Source of the DNA: an uncultured Lachnospiraceae bacterium
Lineage (GTDB): Bacteria; Bacillota; Clostridia; Lachnospirales; Lachnospiraceae
Assembly: GCA_902793685.1 (NCBI GenBank)
Contig: CADBEN010000004.1
Span: forward strand, 1 to 64,000
Direction of reading: 5' to 3'
Length of the DNA stretch: 64,000 nucleotides
In this document: in pieces, positions 51,615-60,394 of the stretch
Position numbering within the stretch: position 1 is the first letter of the stretch
How the letters are laid out: each line of letters starts with the position of its first letter
The notes under the pieces: model-generated
What the model was told of the DNA's origin: nothing
The model's database searches: none
The model's input: only the letters and a program-made list of their open reading frames with translations
Made by a program: the position numbers and the translations under genes

Positions 51615-53360
51615 TCAGGTTTTCGGGATGTCGGGGCGGGGGTGGGCCATCATCGACCAGTTCGTGTGGTAGATGACGAATCCCGGCGGTCCTCCCGTTG
51701 TCTTTTTTACATGGCGGCGCTGGATGTAGTCCACCTCGACCTTGTCGCCGTCCCGGCCCTTCGAGTACCAGGCCGCCAGGGCAGCCGCTTCCTCAAAGGT
51801 GCGGTCCGGGAGCTCCTGCTGGCCGCACTTGACGATCACGTGGGAACCGGGGATCCCCTTCGCGTGGAACCACCAGTCGCTGCCGGAGGCGATCCTGAAG
51901 GTGATCTCTTCATTCTGGTAATTGTTTTTCCCGACGTAGATGTCGAAGCCGTCGCTGGAGACAAAGTGAAGCGGCTTTGAGACGATCTTCTGTTTTTTGC
52001 CTTTCACGACGTGGCGGCGGATAAACTTGTAGTCCGCCAGTTCTTCCCGGATCTGGTTCAGGTCGCTTTCCTCCGTCGCAAGGTCCAGGGAGGTCAGGAT
52101 GCTGGCAAGGTGGGCGTTCTCGCTGCGCGTCTTTTCCAGCTCCTCGGTGACCGCTTCCTCGGTCCGTTTCAGCTTCGCGTAGCGGTCGTAGTATTTCTTC
52201 GCGTTTTTGGACGCGGTGAGCTGCTCGTCCAGCGGGATCCGGATCTCCTTGCCGCCGTCATAATAGTTCTCGCAGACCAGCTCTTTCTCACCGCCGGAGA
52301 GCATGTAGCCGTAGGTGCTGATCAGGTCGCCCCAGACCCGGAACTTGTCCTTTTTCTCCGTGTCCTTCAGCTGCTTCTCCTGAAGGATGAGCTTCCTTGA
52401 ACTCCGCTCCAGAGCGGTGGTCACCAGCTTCCGGAGATCCGTGCTTTTCTGGCGGATGCGGCTTGCGCTGTCCCGGAGAGAATAGAAGTCGTAGAGCAGT
52501 CTGCTGACGGACTCATAGGGCTTCACAGTGTATCCGCCGCCGGAAAAAGCGGACAGGGGAAGGGAGGAGAATTCCTCCGGACGGTCGTTCTTTAAATACA
52601 TGGTGGGCGAAAAATGCCCGGACCGGATCTCTTCCATATATAAAGTGAAGGAGCGGTACAGACGGGCCAGTTCTTCCTCCGTGAGAGACGCGCTGTCCTG
52701 CCGCGGATCCAGTCCCGCCGCGGAAAGGATCTCCGACGCCACCACAGGGGAGATGCCTGAGAAGGAGGTGTAGACGGCCTTGTCCAGGGGAACATTTCCC
52801 GCGCCCCGGAGCGCGGCGGCGAAGACATCAGGATCTGCGGAAAGGGGATCTGCCTTCTTCAGCTGTTCGGGAAGGAACCAGGTGCGTCCCGGCAGGACCT
52901 CCCGCAGGGAACTCACGGTGGCGGGGACATGCCGCATGCTGTCGATGATCAGGTCATCCTCGTCCGTGAAGATGATGTTTGAGTGCTTTCCCATCAGCTC
53001 GATGTAGAGCCGCTTTTTTGTCAGGTCGCCCAGTTCGTTCAGCTGCTCGGTGGTGATGCGGATGATGCGTTCGAGCCCGGGCTGGCTGATCTCAGTGATC
53101 CGCCCGGAACCGATGTGTTTCCGGAGCAGCATGCAGAAGCCGGGCGCTGCCGGCGGAGAGGGCTTATTTTCTTCGCTCAGGTAGATGAGCGGGAGAGATG
53201 CGTCGCAGGAGATCAGGAGACGGTGGTTCTGCGCGTGGTTTTTGATGGTCAGGAACAGCTCGTTTTTTTCCGGCATGGCGATCTTCGAGATGTGCCCGCC
53301 CTCGACCGCGTCTTTCAGCTCCCGGACCAGGTTTGCAATGACGATTCCGTCAAGAGCCAT
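51615..53360 (-). CDS. rqcH: NFACT / RqcH protein (Rqc2 homologue, ribosome quality control)
   Basis: This 581-residue protein begins MALDGIVIANLVRELKDAVE, the NFACT-N start (older name fibronectin-binding protein A). It has central coiled-coil helices (about 300-440) and the NFACT-R/DUF814 domain near the C-terminus (GSDWWFHAKGIPGSHVIVKC, then AAWYSKGRDGDKVEVDYIQR). In Bacillus RqcH binds stalled 50S-peptidyl-tRNA and recruits alanyl-tRNA to add Ala tails. The DR pair needed there (residues 97-98) reads Glu97-Arg98 here. The start at 53360 follows AAAGGA; the frame continues upstream without a ribosome site. It is divergent from topA. Confidence 0.92.
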   Translation of the reverse strand: MALDGIVIANLVRELKDAVEGGHISKIAMPEKNELFLTIKNHAQNHRLLISCDASLPLIYLSEENKPSPPAAPGFCMLLRKHIGSGRITEISQPGLERIIRITTEQLNELGDLTKKRLYIELMGKHSNIIFTDEDDLIIDSMRHVPATVSSLREVLPGRTWFLPEQLKKADPLSADPDVFAAALRGAGNVPLDKAVYTSFSGISPVVASEILSAAGLDPRQDSASLTEEELARLYRSFTLYMEEIRSGHFSPTMYLKNDRPEEFSSLPLSAFSGGGYTVKPYESVSRLLYDFYSLRDSASRIRQKSTDLRKLVTTALERSSRKLILQEKQLKDTEKKDKFRVWGDLISTYGYMLSGGEKELVCENYYDGGKEIRIPLDEQLTASKNAKKYYDRYAKLKRTEEAVTEELEKTRSENAHLASILTSLDLATEESDLNQIREELADYKFIRRHVVKGKKQKIVSKPLHFVSSDGFDIYVGKNNYQNEEITFRIASGSDWWFHAKGIPGSHVIVKCGQQELPDRTFEEAAALAAWYSKGRDGDKVEVDYIQRRHVKKTTGGPPGFVIYHTNWSMMAHPRPDIPKT

Positions 53361-53448
53361 GACTGCTTTTTCCTTTCTTTGGGATTTCCCGAACATCATA
53401 TCATAGCTCGGTTTTCGTGTCACTTCCGGAGCAATGCAAAAACGACTC

Positions 53449-53477
53449 TTGTCAACCGGAAAAAAATGTTGTATGTT
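53449..53477 (+). promoter_or_regulatory. Promoter of topA
   Basis: TTGTCA (53449-53454), 17 bases including an A tract, TATGTT (53472-53477), about 80 bases before the start. Confidence 0.55.
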
Positions 53478-53559
53478 AACTACCGTTTTAACCTGCATTA
53501 CTCAGACACCCGGGCGAGGTGTGTCTGATCATCTTAAAAAAAGAGAGAATAAAACGTAT

Positions 53560-55644
53560 ATGGCATCAAACAATCTTGTCATCGTCGAGTCTCCGGCGAA
53601 GGTAAAGACCATCAAAAAATTCCTCGGCAGCAACTACACTGTGGACGCAAGCCAGGGCCATGTGCGGGATCTTCCGAAGTCCCAGATGGGGATCGACGTG
53701 GATCACGACTATGAGCCGAAATACATCACGATCCGCGGCAAGGGAGAGATCCTCGCGAAGCTCCGCAAGGAAGTGAAAAAGGCGGACCGCATTTATCTTG
53801 CAACGGACCCTGACCGCGAGGGAGAGGCAATCAGCTGGCATCTTTCCAAGGCACTGAAGCTGGACGAGTCCGGGAAAAAGGTGAGCAGGATCACCTTCAA
53901 CGAGATCTCGAAGAACGCAGTGCGGGAAGCGCTGAAGAATCCCAGGGACATCGACATGGCCCTGGTGGACGCCCAGCAGACACGGCGCATCCTGGACCGC
54001 ATGGTGGGATATAAGATCAGTCCGCTGCTCTGGGAGAAGGTGAAGCGGGGCCTGTCCGCGGGACGCGTGCAGTCTGTGGCGCTTCGCATGATCTGCGACC
54101 GCGAGGCGGAGATCGAGGCCTTTATTCCGGAGGAGTACTGGACGCTGGAGGCGGATCTTCAGTCCTCCGGCTCCGGAAAGCCCCTGACCGCAAGGTACAG
54201 CGGAAAAGGAAAGTCCAAGAGTGAGCTGAAGAATGCGGCCGAGTGCGACGCGGTGATCCGCGGGTGCAGAGACGGGGAGTTCCGGGTCAAAGAAGTGAAG
54301 ACCAGCGACCGGATCCGCAAAGCACCCCTTCCCTTCACGACCTCCACGCTGCAGCAGGAAGCCAGCAAACAGCTGAACTTCCCGACCCAGAAGACGATGC
54401 GCATCGCGCAGCAGCTCTATGAGGGGGTCGAGGTCGAGGGCCGCGGCACCATCGCCCTGATCACTTATCTACGTACCGACAGCACCCGTGTCTCCGACGA
54501 GGCGGATCTGGCGGCCCGGAACTATATCGCAGAGCATTACGGAAAGGAATATGCCGCGGACGCGCCTGCGGCGGGAAAGGCCGGACAGAAGATCCAGGAT
54601 GCCCACGAGGCGATCCGTCCCATCGACATTTCCCTGTCACCGGCAGAGGTGAAGTCCTCCCTGCAGCGGGATCAGTTCCGTCTGTATCAGCTGATCTGGA
54701 AGCGTTTTACCGCAAGCCGGATGCGCCCGGCCGTCTATTCCGCCACCAACGTCCGCACTGAGTGCGGCGCAAACGTTTTCCAGCTTTCCGGTTCTTCCCT
54801 GAAGTTTGCGGGATTCATGAACGTCTACACGGACGATGAGGAAGAGAAGGAGCCCGGAAATTCCGCACTGCTGAAGCTGACGGAGGGCCAGGTGCTTTCA
54901 CTGAAGGAGTTCCGGAAGGAACAGCACTTCACCCAGCCGCCGGCGCATTACACCGAGGCCAGCCTCGTCCGCGCGCTGGAGGAGCAGGGCATCGGACGCC
55001 CCAGCACCTACGCGCCCACCATCTCGACGATCCTTGCCCGCAGGTACATCACCCGCGAGCAGAAGAATCTGTACGTGACGGAGATCGGCCAGGTAGTCAA
55101 CAAGATCATGGTCGAAAACTTCCCGGCGATCGTGGACCGGAAGTTTACCGCGAATCTGGAGACGCTCCTGGACTCTGTCGGGGAAGGCAGCGTCGACTGG
55201 AAGACCGTCGTCAGGAACTTCTATCCGGACCTTGCCGCAGCGGTGGAGACGGCGGAAAAAAATCTGGAAAGCGTGAAGATCGCGGACGAGGAGAGCGACG
55301 AGATCTGCGACGTCTGCGGACGCCGCATGGTCATAAAGTACGGCCCCCATGGAAAGTTCCTTGCATGTCCCGGATTCCCGGAGTGCCGGAACACCAAGCC
55401 CTATCTTGAAAAGATCGGCGTGAACTGCCCGAAGTGCGGGAAGGCGCTGGTCCTGCGGCATTCGAAGAAAGGCCGCGTTTATTACGGCTGCGAGGGCAGC
55501 CCGGAATGCGATTTTATGAGCTGGGCGAGACCGGCGGAGAAGCCATGCCCCCGCTGCGGCGGCTATATGGTGGTCCGCGGGAAGAAGCTTGTCTGCGCCG
55601 ACCGGGAGTGCGGATATTCGGAAAAAGCGCCGGAAGAGGAATAA
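53560..55644 (+). CDS. topA: DNA topoisomerase I
   Basis: This 694-residue type IA topoisomerase relaxes negative supercoils. TOPRIM: LVIVESPAKVKTIKKFLG and TDPDREGEAISWHL. Active-site Tyr303 in ITYLRTDSTRVS. Three C-terminal zinc ribbons follow (CDVCGRRM...CPGFPEC, CPKCGKAL...CEGSPEC, CPRCGGYM...CADREC). ATG 53560 gives MASNNLVIVESPAK; the frame reaching 53434 includes the promoter and is not translated. The ribosome site AAAGAGAG is weak. It is separate from topB at 13 kb, so the window carries two type IA enzymes. Confidence 0.96.
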   Translation: MASNNLVIVESPAKVKTIKKFLGSNYTVDASQGHVRDLPKSQMGIDVDHDYEPKYITIRGKGEILAKLRKEVKKADRIYLATDPDREGEAISWHLSKALKLDESGKKVSRITFNEISKNAVREALKNPRDIDMALVDAQQTRRILDRMVGYKISPLLWEKVKRGLSAGRVQSVALRMICDREAEIEAFIPEEYWTLEADLQSSGSGKPLTARYSGKGKSKSELKNAAECDAVIRGCRDGEFRVKEVKTSDRIRKAPLPFTTSTLQQEASKQLNFPTQKTMRIAQQLYEGVEVEGRGTIALITYLRTDSTRVSDEADLAARNYIAEHYGKEYAADAPAAGKAGQKIQDAHEAIRPIDISLSPAEVKSSLQRDQFRLYQLIWKRFTASRMRPAVYSATNVRTECGANVFQLSGSSLKFAGFMNVYTDDEEEKEPGNSALLKLTEGQVLSLKEFRKEQHFTQPPAHYTEASLVRALEEQGIGRPSTYAPTISTILARRYITREQKNLYVTEIGQVVNKIMVENFPAIVDRKFTANLETLLDSVGEGSVDWKTVVRNFYPDLAAAVETAEKNLESVKIADEESDEICDVCGRRMVIKYGPHGKFLACPGFPECRNTKPYLEKIGVNCPKCGKALVLRHSKKGRVYYGCEGSPECDFMSWARPAEKPCPRCGGYMVVRGKKLVCADRECGYSEKAPEEE

Positions 55645-55833
55645 TACGCTATTATTATTACATTATAGAAAAACTGAATGACAGAAATCTTGAGTTTCGT
55701 TTGCTAAAGTGTTAAACTTGTAAATTAAGGTAAAAGTCTTAATTTTCAGGCAGCGAAACTGCCGATCGATGGTTCAGTCGGATTTACCTTGAACTAGAAC
55801 AACCGGGATGTAGACAGCCTGCGGAGGGTAAAA

Positions 55834-56622
55834 ATGAGTGTCCAATTGCTCGACAAAACAAGAAAGATCAATCAGTTATTGCAGAACAGTGATGCGAATA
55901 AGGTGATTTTCAGCGACATCTGCGCGGAGCTTGCGAAGATCTTCGGCGGACATACGCTGGTCATCAGCAGCAAGGGAAAAGTCCTCGGAGCCGGGGTGTC
56001 CGGAAGGAAGGAGGATACCAGCAGACTGCTCCCGGAACGGGTCGGCAGTTTTGTGGATTCGCTCCTGAACGAACGTCTTCTTTCTATCCTCTCGACTAAG
56101 GAGAATGTGAATCTGGAGACGCTGGGATTCAACAAGGACGAGGAGGACACCTATCAGGCAATCGTCTCCCCGATCTGCATTTCGGGAGACCGCCTCGGAA
56201 CACTGTTCAGCTATAAAAAGGGCGCCGGCTTCGGCCTGGACGACATCATCATCAGCGAGTATGCCGCGACGGTGATCGGCATGGCCATGCGCCAGAGCGT
56301 GAACGAGGAGTACGCGGAGGAAGCGCGGAAGATCCAGATCGTCCGCAGCGCCATCTCCACGCTGAGCTTTTCCGAGATGGAAGCGATCCTTCACATCTTC
56401 GACGAGCTGAAGGGAAGCGAGGGCATTCTTGTGGCGAGCAAGATCGCGGACCGTGTCGGCATCACCCGCTCGGTGATCGTCAACGCACTGCGGAAGTTCG
56501 AGAGCGCAGGCGTGATCGAGAGCCGCTCCAGCGGAATGCGGGGGACTTACATCAAGGTCCTGAACGACGCTGTCTTCGATGGGATCAAGAAAATCCGCGA
56601 GGAGGATGAGAATCTTCAGTAG
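55834..56622 (+). CDS. codY: GTP-sensing transcriptional repressor CodY
   Basis: This 262-residue global regulator senses GTP and branched-chain amino acids. The N-terminal GAF domain (MSVQLLDKTRKINQLLQ, then KVIFSDICAELAKIFGGHTL and GDRLGTLFSYKKGAGFGLDD) and the C-terminal winged helix (ILVASKIADRVGITRSVIVN, ALRKFESAGVIESRSSGMRG) are complete. In clostridia and bacilli it represses amino-acid uptake and carbon-overflow genes in rich conditions. GGAGGGTAAAA precedes the start. In many Bacillota codY stands near topA, as here. Confidence 0.96.
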   Translation: MSVQLLDKTRKINQLLQNSDANKVIFSDICAELAKIFGGHTLVISSKGKVLGAGVSGRKEDTSRLLPERVGSFVDSLLNERLLSILSTKENVNLETLGFNKDEEDTYQAIVSPICISGDRLGTLFSYKKGAGFGLDDIIISEYAATVIGMAMRQSVNEEYAEEARKIQIVRSAISTLSFSEMEAILHIFDELKGSEGILVASKIADRVGITRSVIVNALRKFESAGVIESRSSGMRGTYIKVLNDAVFDGIKKIREEDENLQ

Positions 56623-56663
56623 GTTAACGGTTTATGCCGGAAAGAAAATTCCTGAAATCTGTG

Positions 56664-56694
56664 AATGACGGGGCTTGTCCCCGTCATTTATTTA
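56664..56694 (+). terminator. Terminator of codY
   Basis: A 10-bp perfect stem AATGACGGGG/CCCCGTCATT (56664-56673 with 56679-56688), five-base loop, then TTATTTAT. The -35 box of the rpsB promoter lies inside it. Confidence 0.75.
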
Positions 56695-56703
56695 TGCTAT
56701 ATT
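56675..56703 (+). promoter_or_regulatory. Promoter of rpsB-tsf
   Basis: TTGTCC (56675-56680), 17 bases, TATATT (56698-56703), with TGC just before the -10 (extended -10). It overlaps the codY terminator hairpin. Confidence 0.68.
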
Positions 56704-56829
56704 GTTACAGTTGCAGGCCTCTCGGGGCCAGAATACACGTCCGCGGTCCGGAAACCGGGTGCTGCCCAGTCCTGGCAGTGGATTCCAGGGAAAACGGACG
56801 GAAGATCAAACCATACGGAGGTAAATAAA
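56704..56829 (+). promoter_or_regulatory. Structured leader of rpsB
   Basis: About 120 untranslated bases contain several short hairpins: GGCC...GGCC near 56715-56733, CCGG-AAA-CCGG near 56747-56757 and CTGCC...GGCAG near 56762-56778. Ribosomal protein S2 often controls its own mRNA through such leaders. This assignment is inference; no known leader motif was identified. Confidence 0.4.
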
Positions 56830-57594
56830 ATGGGCGTAGTTTCTATGAAGCAGTTACTTGAAGCAGGTGTGCATTTCGGTCATCAGACCAGAAGATGGAA
56901 CCCCAAGATGGCGCCGTACATCTACACCGAGCGCAACGGGATCCACATCATCGACCTTCAGAAGACGGTCGGCATGGTCGACGACGCGTACAAGGCAGTC
57001 GAAGAGATCGTCGCCAACGGCGGCACCATCCTCTTTGTCGGCACCAAGAAGCAGGCTCAGGACGCGATCCGTGAGGAAGCGACCCGCTGCGGTATGTTCT
57101 ATGTCAATGAGAGATGGCTCGGCGGCATGCTCACCAACTTCAAGACCATCCAGTCCCGCATCAAGAGACTTCAGAAGATCGAAGAGATGAGCCAGGACGG
57201 CACCTTCGACGTTCTTCCGAAGAAGGAAGTCATCGCTCTGAAGAAGGAGTGGGAGAAGCTGGAGAAGAACCTGGGCGGCATCAAGGAGATGAAGAAGGTC
57301 CCGGATGCGATCGTCATCATCGACCCGAAGAAGGAGCGCATCTGCGTTTCCGAGGCTCACGCTCTGAACATCCCGCTGATCGGCATCGCTGACACCAACT
57401 GTGATCCGGAAGAGCTGTCCTGGATCATCCCGGGCAACGACGACGCGATCCGTGCCGTCAGACTGATCGTCTCCAAGATGGCTGACGCTGTCATCGAGGC
57501 AAACCAGGGCAACGAGCAGCAGGCGCAGGTCGAGGCTGAGGGTGAGGACACCGCAGCAGCAGCGATCGCAGAAGCTATCCAGAACGCGCAGTAA
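56830..57594 (+). CDS. rpsB: 30S ribosomal protein S2
   Basis: This 254-residue protein starts [80 protein letters not shown], and [20 protein letters not shown] with [10 protein letters not shown] are all standard S2 sequence. An acidic, Gln-rich tail closes it. ATG 56830 follows GGAGGTAAATAAA; the longer frame to 56665 overlaps the codY terminator. It is followed by tsf, the usual pair. Codon use is strongly biased as expected. Confidence 0.97.
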   Translation: MGVVSMKQLLEAGVHFGHQTRRWNPKMAPYIYTERNGIHIIDLQKTVGMVDDAYKAVEEIVANGGTILFVGTKKQAQDAIREEATRCGMFYVNERWLGGMLTNFKTIQSRIKRLQKIEEMSQDGTFDVLPKKEVIALKKEWEKLEKNLGGIKEMKKVPDAIVIIDPKKERICVSEAHALNIPLIGIADTNCDPEELSWIIPGNDDAIRAVRLIVSKMADAVIEANQGNEQQAQVEAEGEDTAAAAIAEAIQNAQ

Positions 57595-57616
57595 TTTTCC
57601 CAAGGAGGAACGAACA

Positions 57617-58558
57617 ATGGCAGCAGTTACAGCAGCACTCGTAAAAGAACTCAGAGAGATGACCGGCGCCGGCATGATGGACTGCAAGAAGGCCCTGACC
57701 GCAACCGACGGCGATATGGACAAGGCAGTTGATTTCCTTCGTGAGAAGGGCCTGGCAGGCGCACAGAAGAAGGCCGGCCGCATCGCGGCAGAGGGCATTG
57801 TCGACACCATGGTCAGCGAGGACGGCAAGAGCGCAGTCATCGTCGAGGTCAATGCAGAGACCGACTTCGTCGCAAAGAACGAGAAGTTCCGCAACTATGT
57901 CGCAGAGGTCGCAAAGCAGGCTCTGACCACCACCGCAGCTGACATGGACGCATTCTTCGCTGAGCCGTGGGCAGGCGATCCGGCCCTGACCGTGAAGGAA
58001 GAGCTTTCCAGCATGATCTCCGTCATCGGTGAGAACATGAACATCCGCCGCTTCCAGCAGGTCAAGGAAGACAACGGCGTTATCGTCTCCTACATCCACG
58101 CAGGCGGCAAGATCGGCGTCCTGGTCGATGTCGAGACCAACGTTGTCAACGACGCTGTCAAGGAGATGGCTAAGAACGTCGCGATGCAGGTCGCAGCTCT
58201 GAAGCCGCTGTACACCAACAGCAAGGAAGTCAGCGCTGACTATATTGCACGCGAGAAGGAGATCCTCCTTGCACAGATCATGAATGATCCGAAGGAAGCT
58301 TCCAAGCCGGAGAAGGTCATCCAGGGCATGATCCAGGGCCGTATCAACAAGGAATTGAAGGAGATCGTCCTTCTGGACCAGGTCTACGTCAAGGCTGAGG
58401 ACGGCAAGCAGAGTGTTGCGAAGTACGTCGAGCAGGTCGCCAAGGAGCAGGGCGCGAAGATCGCTGTCAAGGGATTTGTCCGCTACGAGACCGGCGAGGG
58501 CATGGAGCACAAGTCTGAGAACTTCGCAGAGGAAGTTGCGAAGCAGATGGCGAAGTAA
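57617..58558 (+). CDS. tsf: Elongation factor Ts
   Basis: This 313-residue nucleotide exchange factor for EF-Tu starts MAAVTAALVKELREMTGAGM, MDCKKALTATDGDMDKAVDF, LREKGLAGAQKKAGRIAAEG, the classical EF-Ts N-terminal UBA-like domain. VEVNAETDFVAKNEKF is the EF-Tu-contact region with its TDFV core. AGGAGGAACGAACA sets the start at 57617. A terminator follows 21 bases after the stop. Confidence 0.97.
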   Translation: MAAVTAALVKELREMTGAGMMDCKKALTATDGDMDKAVDFLREKGLAGAQKKAGRIAAEGIVDTMVSEDGKSAVIVEVNAETDFVAKNEKFRNYVAEVAKQALTTTAADMDAFFAEPWAGDPALTVKEELSSMISVIGENMNIRRFQQVKEDNGVIVSYIHAGGKIGVLVDVETNVVNDAVKEMAKNVAMQVAALKPLYTNSKEVSADYIAREKEILLAQIMNDPKEASKPEKVIQGMIQGRINKELKEIVLLDQVYVKAEDGKQSVAKYVEQVAKEQGAKIAVKGFVRYETGEGMEHKSENFAEEVAKQMAK

Positions 58559-58579
58559 TCTGCCTCACTGAAGAAACAA

Positions 58580-58624
58580 AAGACCGGGAAATCTGGAAAG
58601 CCGGATTTCCCGGTCTTCTTTTTT
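58580..58624 (+). terminator. Terminator of rpsB-tsf
   Basis: A 14-bp perfect stem (58580-58593 with 58604-58617), ten-base loop, then CTTTTTT. Confidence 0.93.
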
Positions 58625-58655
58625 CCGGCCGCCGGTCCATATTCACGCGCACTTC

Positions 58656-58684
58656 TTGCAGAACGCACCGAGATGCAGTAGAAT
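58656..58684 (+). promoter_or_regulatory. Promoter of a 36-codon gene
   Basis: TTGCAG (58656-58661), 17 bases, TAGAAT (58679-58684), 39 bases before the small ORF. Confidence 0.65.
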
Positions 58685-58723
58685 AGTTAAGGACTTGCAC
58701 TATATATGGCGGAGGGGCGCGAT

Positions 58724-58834
58724 ATGCAGGAATCAGAGAACGACAAATGGATCGAGGAACATCCGTGGCTGAACGAACAGGTAGAGATCGACGATGTCCT
58801 GCGTTACAGCCTGGATGAGATCCGGGTGTCGTGA
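58724..58834 (+). CDS. Small acidic protein (36 aa)
   Basis: A 36-codon reading frame starts MQESENDKWIEEHPWLNEQV and ends DEIRVS, with 11 acidic against 3 basic residues and two Trp in WIEEHPW. Support for it being real: a promoter at 58656-58684, the ribosome site GGAGGGG seven bases before ATG, and a 17-bp terminator just ten bases after the stop. No family recognised; it has no signal peptide or membrane segment. It could bind a basic partner or be part of a larger regulatory set with the next acidic protein. Confidence 0.62.
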   Translation: MQESENDKWIEEHPWLNEQVEIDDVLRYSLDEIRVS

Positions 58835-58843
58835 GAGGAATCG

Positions 58844-58883
58844 CATCAAAAAGACCGCCGGGAAAACGGCGGTCTTTTTGATG
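58844..58883. terminator. Two-way terminator after the 36-codon gene
   Basis: A perfect 17-bp stem (58844-58860 with 58867-58883), loop GGAAAA, with AAAAA in the left arm and TTTTT in the right arm, so it can act in both directions. Confidence 0.88.
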
Positions 58884-59101
58884 TGCAGCGTCTGTTTTGC
58901 CGCCTCTGAGGCAGAAGGAGCGCGGAGAAGCAAGGCGACCCGGTCTTCGGAGCGGGGACCCGGAAGGAAATATAAAGCTGTTTTCAGTGCCGGGAAGAGA
59001 ACGGCAGGAGACGGGGGACTGAGCAGGAGCGCTTTCCCGGCACACAGATCTGTGGTATCATGGAGAAACCGCAAAACGATCATTCAGGAGGAGAATACCC
59101 T

Positions 59102-59413
59102 ATGGATTTTAAAAAGTATCTTGGAAAGCACGTGCTGGACAATGTTGAGGATGTTATCGTCCCCGACGTGGATCTGGTGGACGATCTCGGCAACATGCTG
59201 AATGTATATTTCCCTCTGGAGCAGTTCGAGGACGCGCCGGAGAAGCTTCTCCGCACGGGACTGCTGGTGTTTTACGACGTCGACCGCAGCGTCACGGACA
59301 TCCTGACCACGGCGATGGTCCTGGAAGAAGGAAAGAAGCCGGCGGAGATGGATCCGGTGATGTGCGAGGACGAGGAACTTATCGCGGCAGTTCTGGACCG
59401 TATCCTGGACTGA
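59102..59413 (+). CDS. Conserved-looking acidic protein of unknown function (103 aa)
   Basis: The ATG at 59102 follows AGGAGGAGAATACCCT, so the product is 103 residues: MDFKKYLGKHVLDNVEDVIV, then YFPLEQFEDAPEKLLRTGLL and DPVMCEDEELIAAVLDRILD. It is rich in Asp, Glu and Leu, has a predicted mix of beta and helix, and no membrane part. A TGGTATCAT extended -10 stands at 59057-59065. I do not recognise the family. It is flanked by the 36-residue acidic protein and the aldolase gene, with separate signals on both sides. The 267-base gap before it holds only the terminator and that promoter. Confidence 0.7.
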   Translation: MDFKKYLGKHVLDNVEDVIVPDVDLVDDLGNMLNVYFPLEQFEDAPEKLLRTGLLVFYDVDRSVTDILTTAMVLEEGKKPAEMDPVMCEDEELIAAVLDRILD

Positions 59414-59543
59414 ATGCTTCCCGGCCGGGACTTTTCGTTTTCGGCAAAACGAAAATGTATACAGGGCAGATCCCGCCGGAACATGTTATGATATTTACGT
59501 CAGATAATTTTGGGTTCCGTCGCCGCGACGGGGAAAGGAAGAC

Positions 59544-60200
59544 ATGAAGTTTTTTATTGATACCGCGAATGTAGAAGAAATCAGAGAAGCAGCAGCCATG
59601 GGCATCATCGCAGGCGTCACCACCAATCCGTCGCTGATCGCGAAGGAAGGCAGAGACTACATGGAGACCCTGAAGGAGATCACCACCATCGTCGACGGAC
59701 CGATCTCCGGCGAGGTCAAGGCCAGCACCACGAAGGCAGAGGACATGATCGTCGAGGGACGCGCCATCGCGGCGATGCACCCGAACATGGTCGTAAAGAT
59801 CCCGATGACCACCGAAGGTCTGAAGGCTGTCAAGGTTCTTGCTTCCGAGGGCATCAAGACCAACGTCACCCTGATCTTCTCCGCAGGCCAGGCCCTTCTT
59901 GCGGCACGCGCAGGCGCAACCTATGTTTCTCCCTTCCTCGGAAGACTGGACGACATCTCCACCGACGGCATCGCCCTGATCGAGGATATCATGGATATCT
60001 TCAGCGTCTACGCTGACATTGACACCCAGGTCATCTGCGCTTCCGTCCGCCATCCGATCCACATCCTTCAGTGCGCGAAGACCGGCGCGGACATCGCGAC
60101 CGTCCCGTACAAGGTCCTGATGCAGATGGTGAAGCACCCGCTGACCGACATCGGCATCGACAAGTTCAAGAAGGACTACGAGGCAGTTTTCGGAAAGTAA
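59544..60200 (+). CDS. Fructose-6-phosphate aldolase / transaldolase-like protein
   Basis: This 218-residue TIM-barrel protein is of the small transaldolase (TalC/FSA) group: [33 protein letters not shown], the Schiff-base lysine in [37 protein letters not shown] and [20 protein letters not shown]. Members act as transaldolase or cleave fructose 6-phosphate; sequence alone does not decide. GGGGAAAGGAAGAC precedes the start, and an extended -10 (TGTTATGAT, 59485-59493) stands upstream. rpe, another pentose-phosphate gene, is 11 kb away. Confidence 0.93.
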   Translation: MKFFIDTANVEEIREAAAMGIIAGVTTNPSLIAKEGRDYMETLKEITTIVDGPISGEVKASTTKAEDMIVEGRAIAAMHPNMVVKIPMTTEGLKAVKVLASEGIKTNVTLIFSAGQALLAARAGATYVSPFLGRLDDISTDGIALIEDIMDIFSVYADIDTQVICASVRHPIHILQCAKTGADIATVPYKVLMQMVKHPLTDIGIDKFKKDYEAVFGK

Positions 60201-60236
60201 AGAACCGGGACCGGCTTCCTTTTTAAGAAAAAACCG

Positions 60237-60305
60237 GAAGGAGCCTTCACATAAAGAACACAGACAGTCTGTATTCTTTTTGTGAGGGCTCCTTCTCTGT
60301 TTTTG
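60237..60305 (+). terminator. Terminator of the aldolase gene
   Basis: A long interrupted stem (GAAGGAGCC 60237-60245 with GGCTCCTTC 60287-60295, and inner TCACA, AAAGAA and ACAGAC arms paired across the loop), then TCTGTTTTT. Confidence 0.88.
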
Positions 60306-60317
60306 CGCGAGCCATTC

Positions 60318-60326
60318 TGATATGAT
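60318..60326 (+). promoter_or_regulatory. Extended -10 promoter of the two-GTPase operon
   Basis: TGATATGAT (TGn then TATGAT). No clear -35. Transcription would begin near 60333. Confidence 0.5.
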
Positions 60327-60337
60327 AGATATAAATA

Positions 60338-60358
60338 ACTCATGACTTAGTCACGAGT
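60338..60358 (+). promoter_or_regulatory. Operator-like palindrome of the two-GTPase operon
   Basis: A 21-base palindrome with half site ACTCATGACT, central T (60348) and matching half AGTCACGAGT; nine of ten positions pair. It lies just after the -10 box, where a repressor would block transcription, 37 bases before the first start codon. Confidence 0.6.
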
Positions 60359-60394
60359 ATCCATACGCCAGACACTGTGAAAGGAGGGCGGACG

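Noticed and set aside
55739-55754. CodY box before codY (AATTTTCAGG...)
   Set aside because: Only the first nine bases match the 15-base consensus AATTTTCWGAAAATT; the other half is poor. At best a half site.
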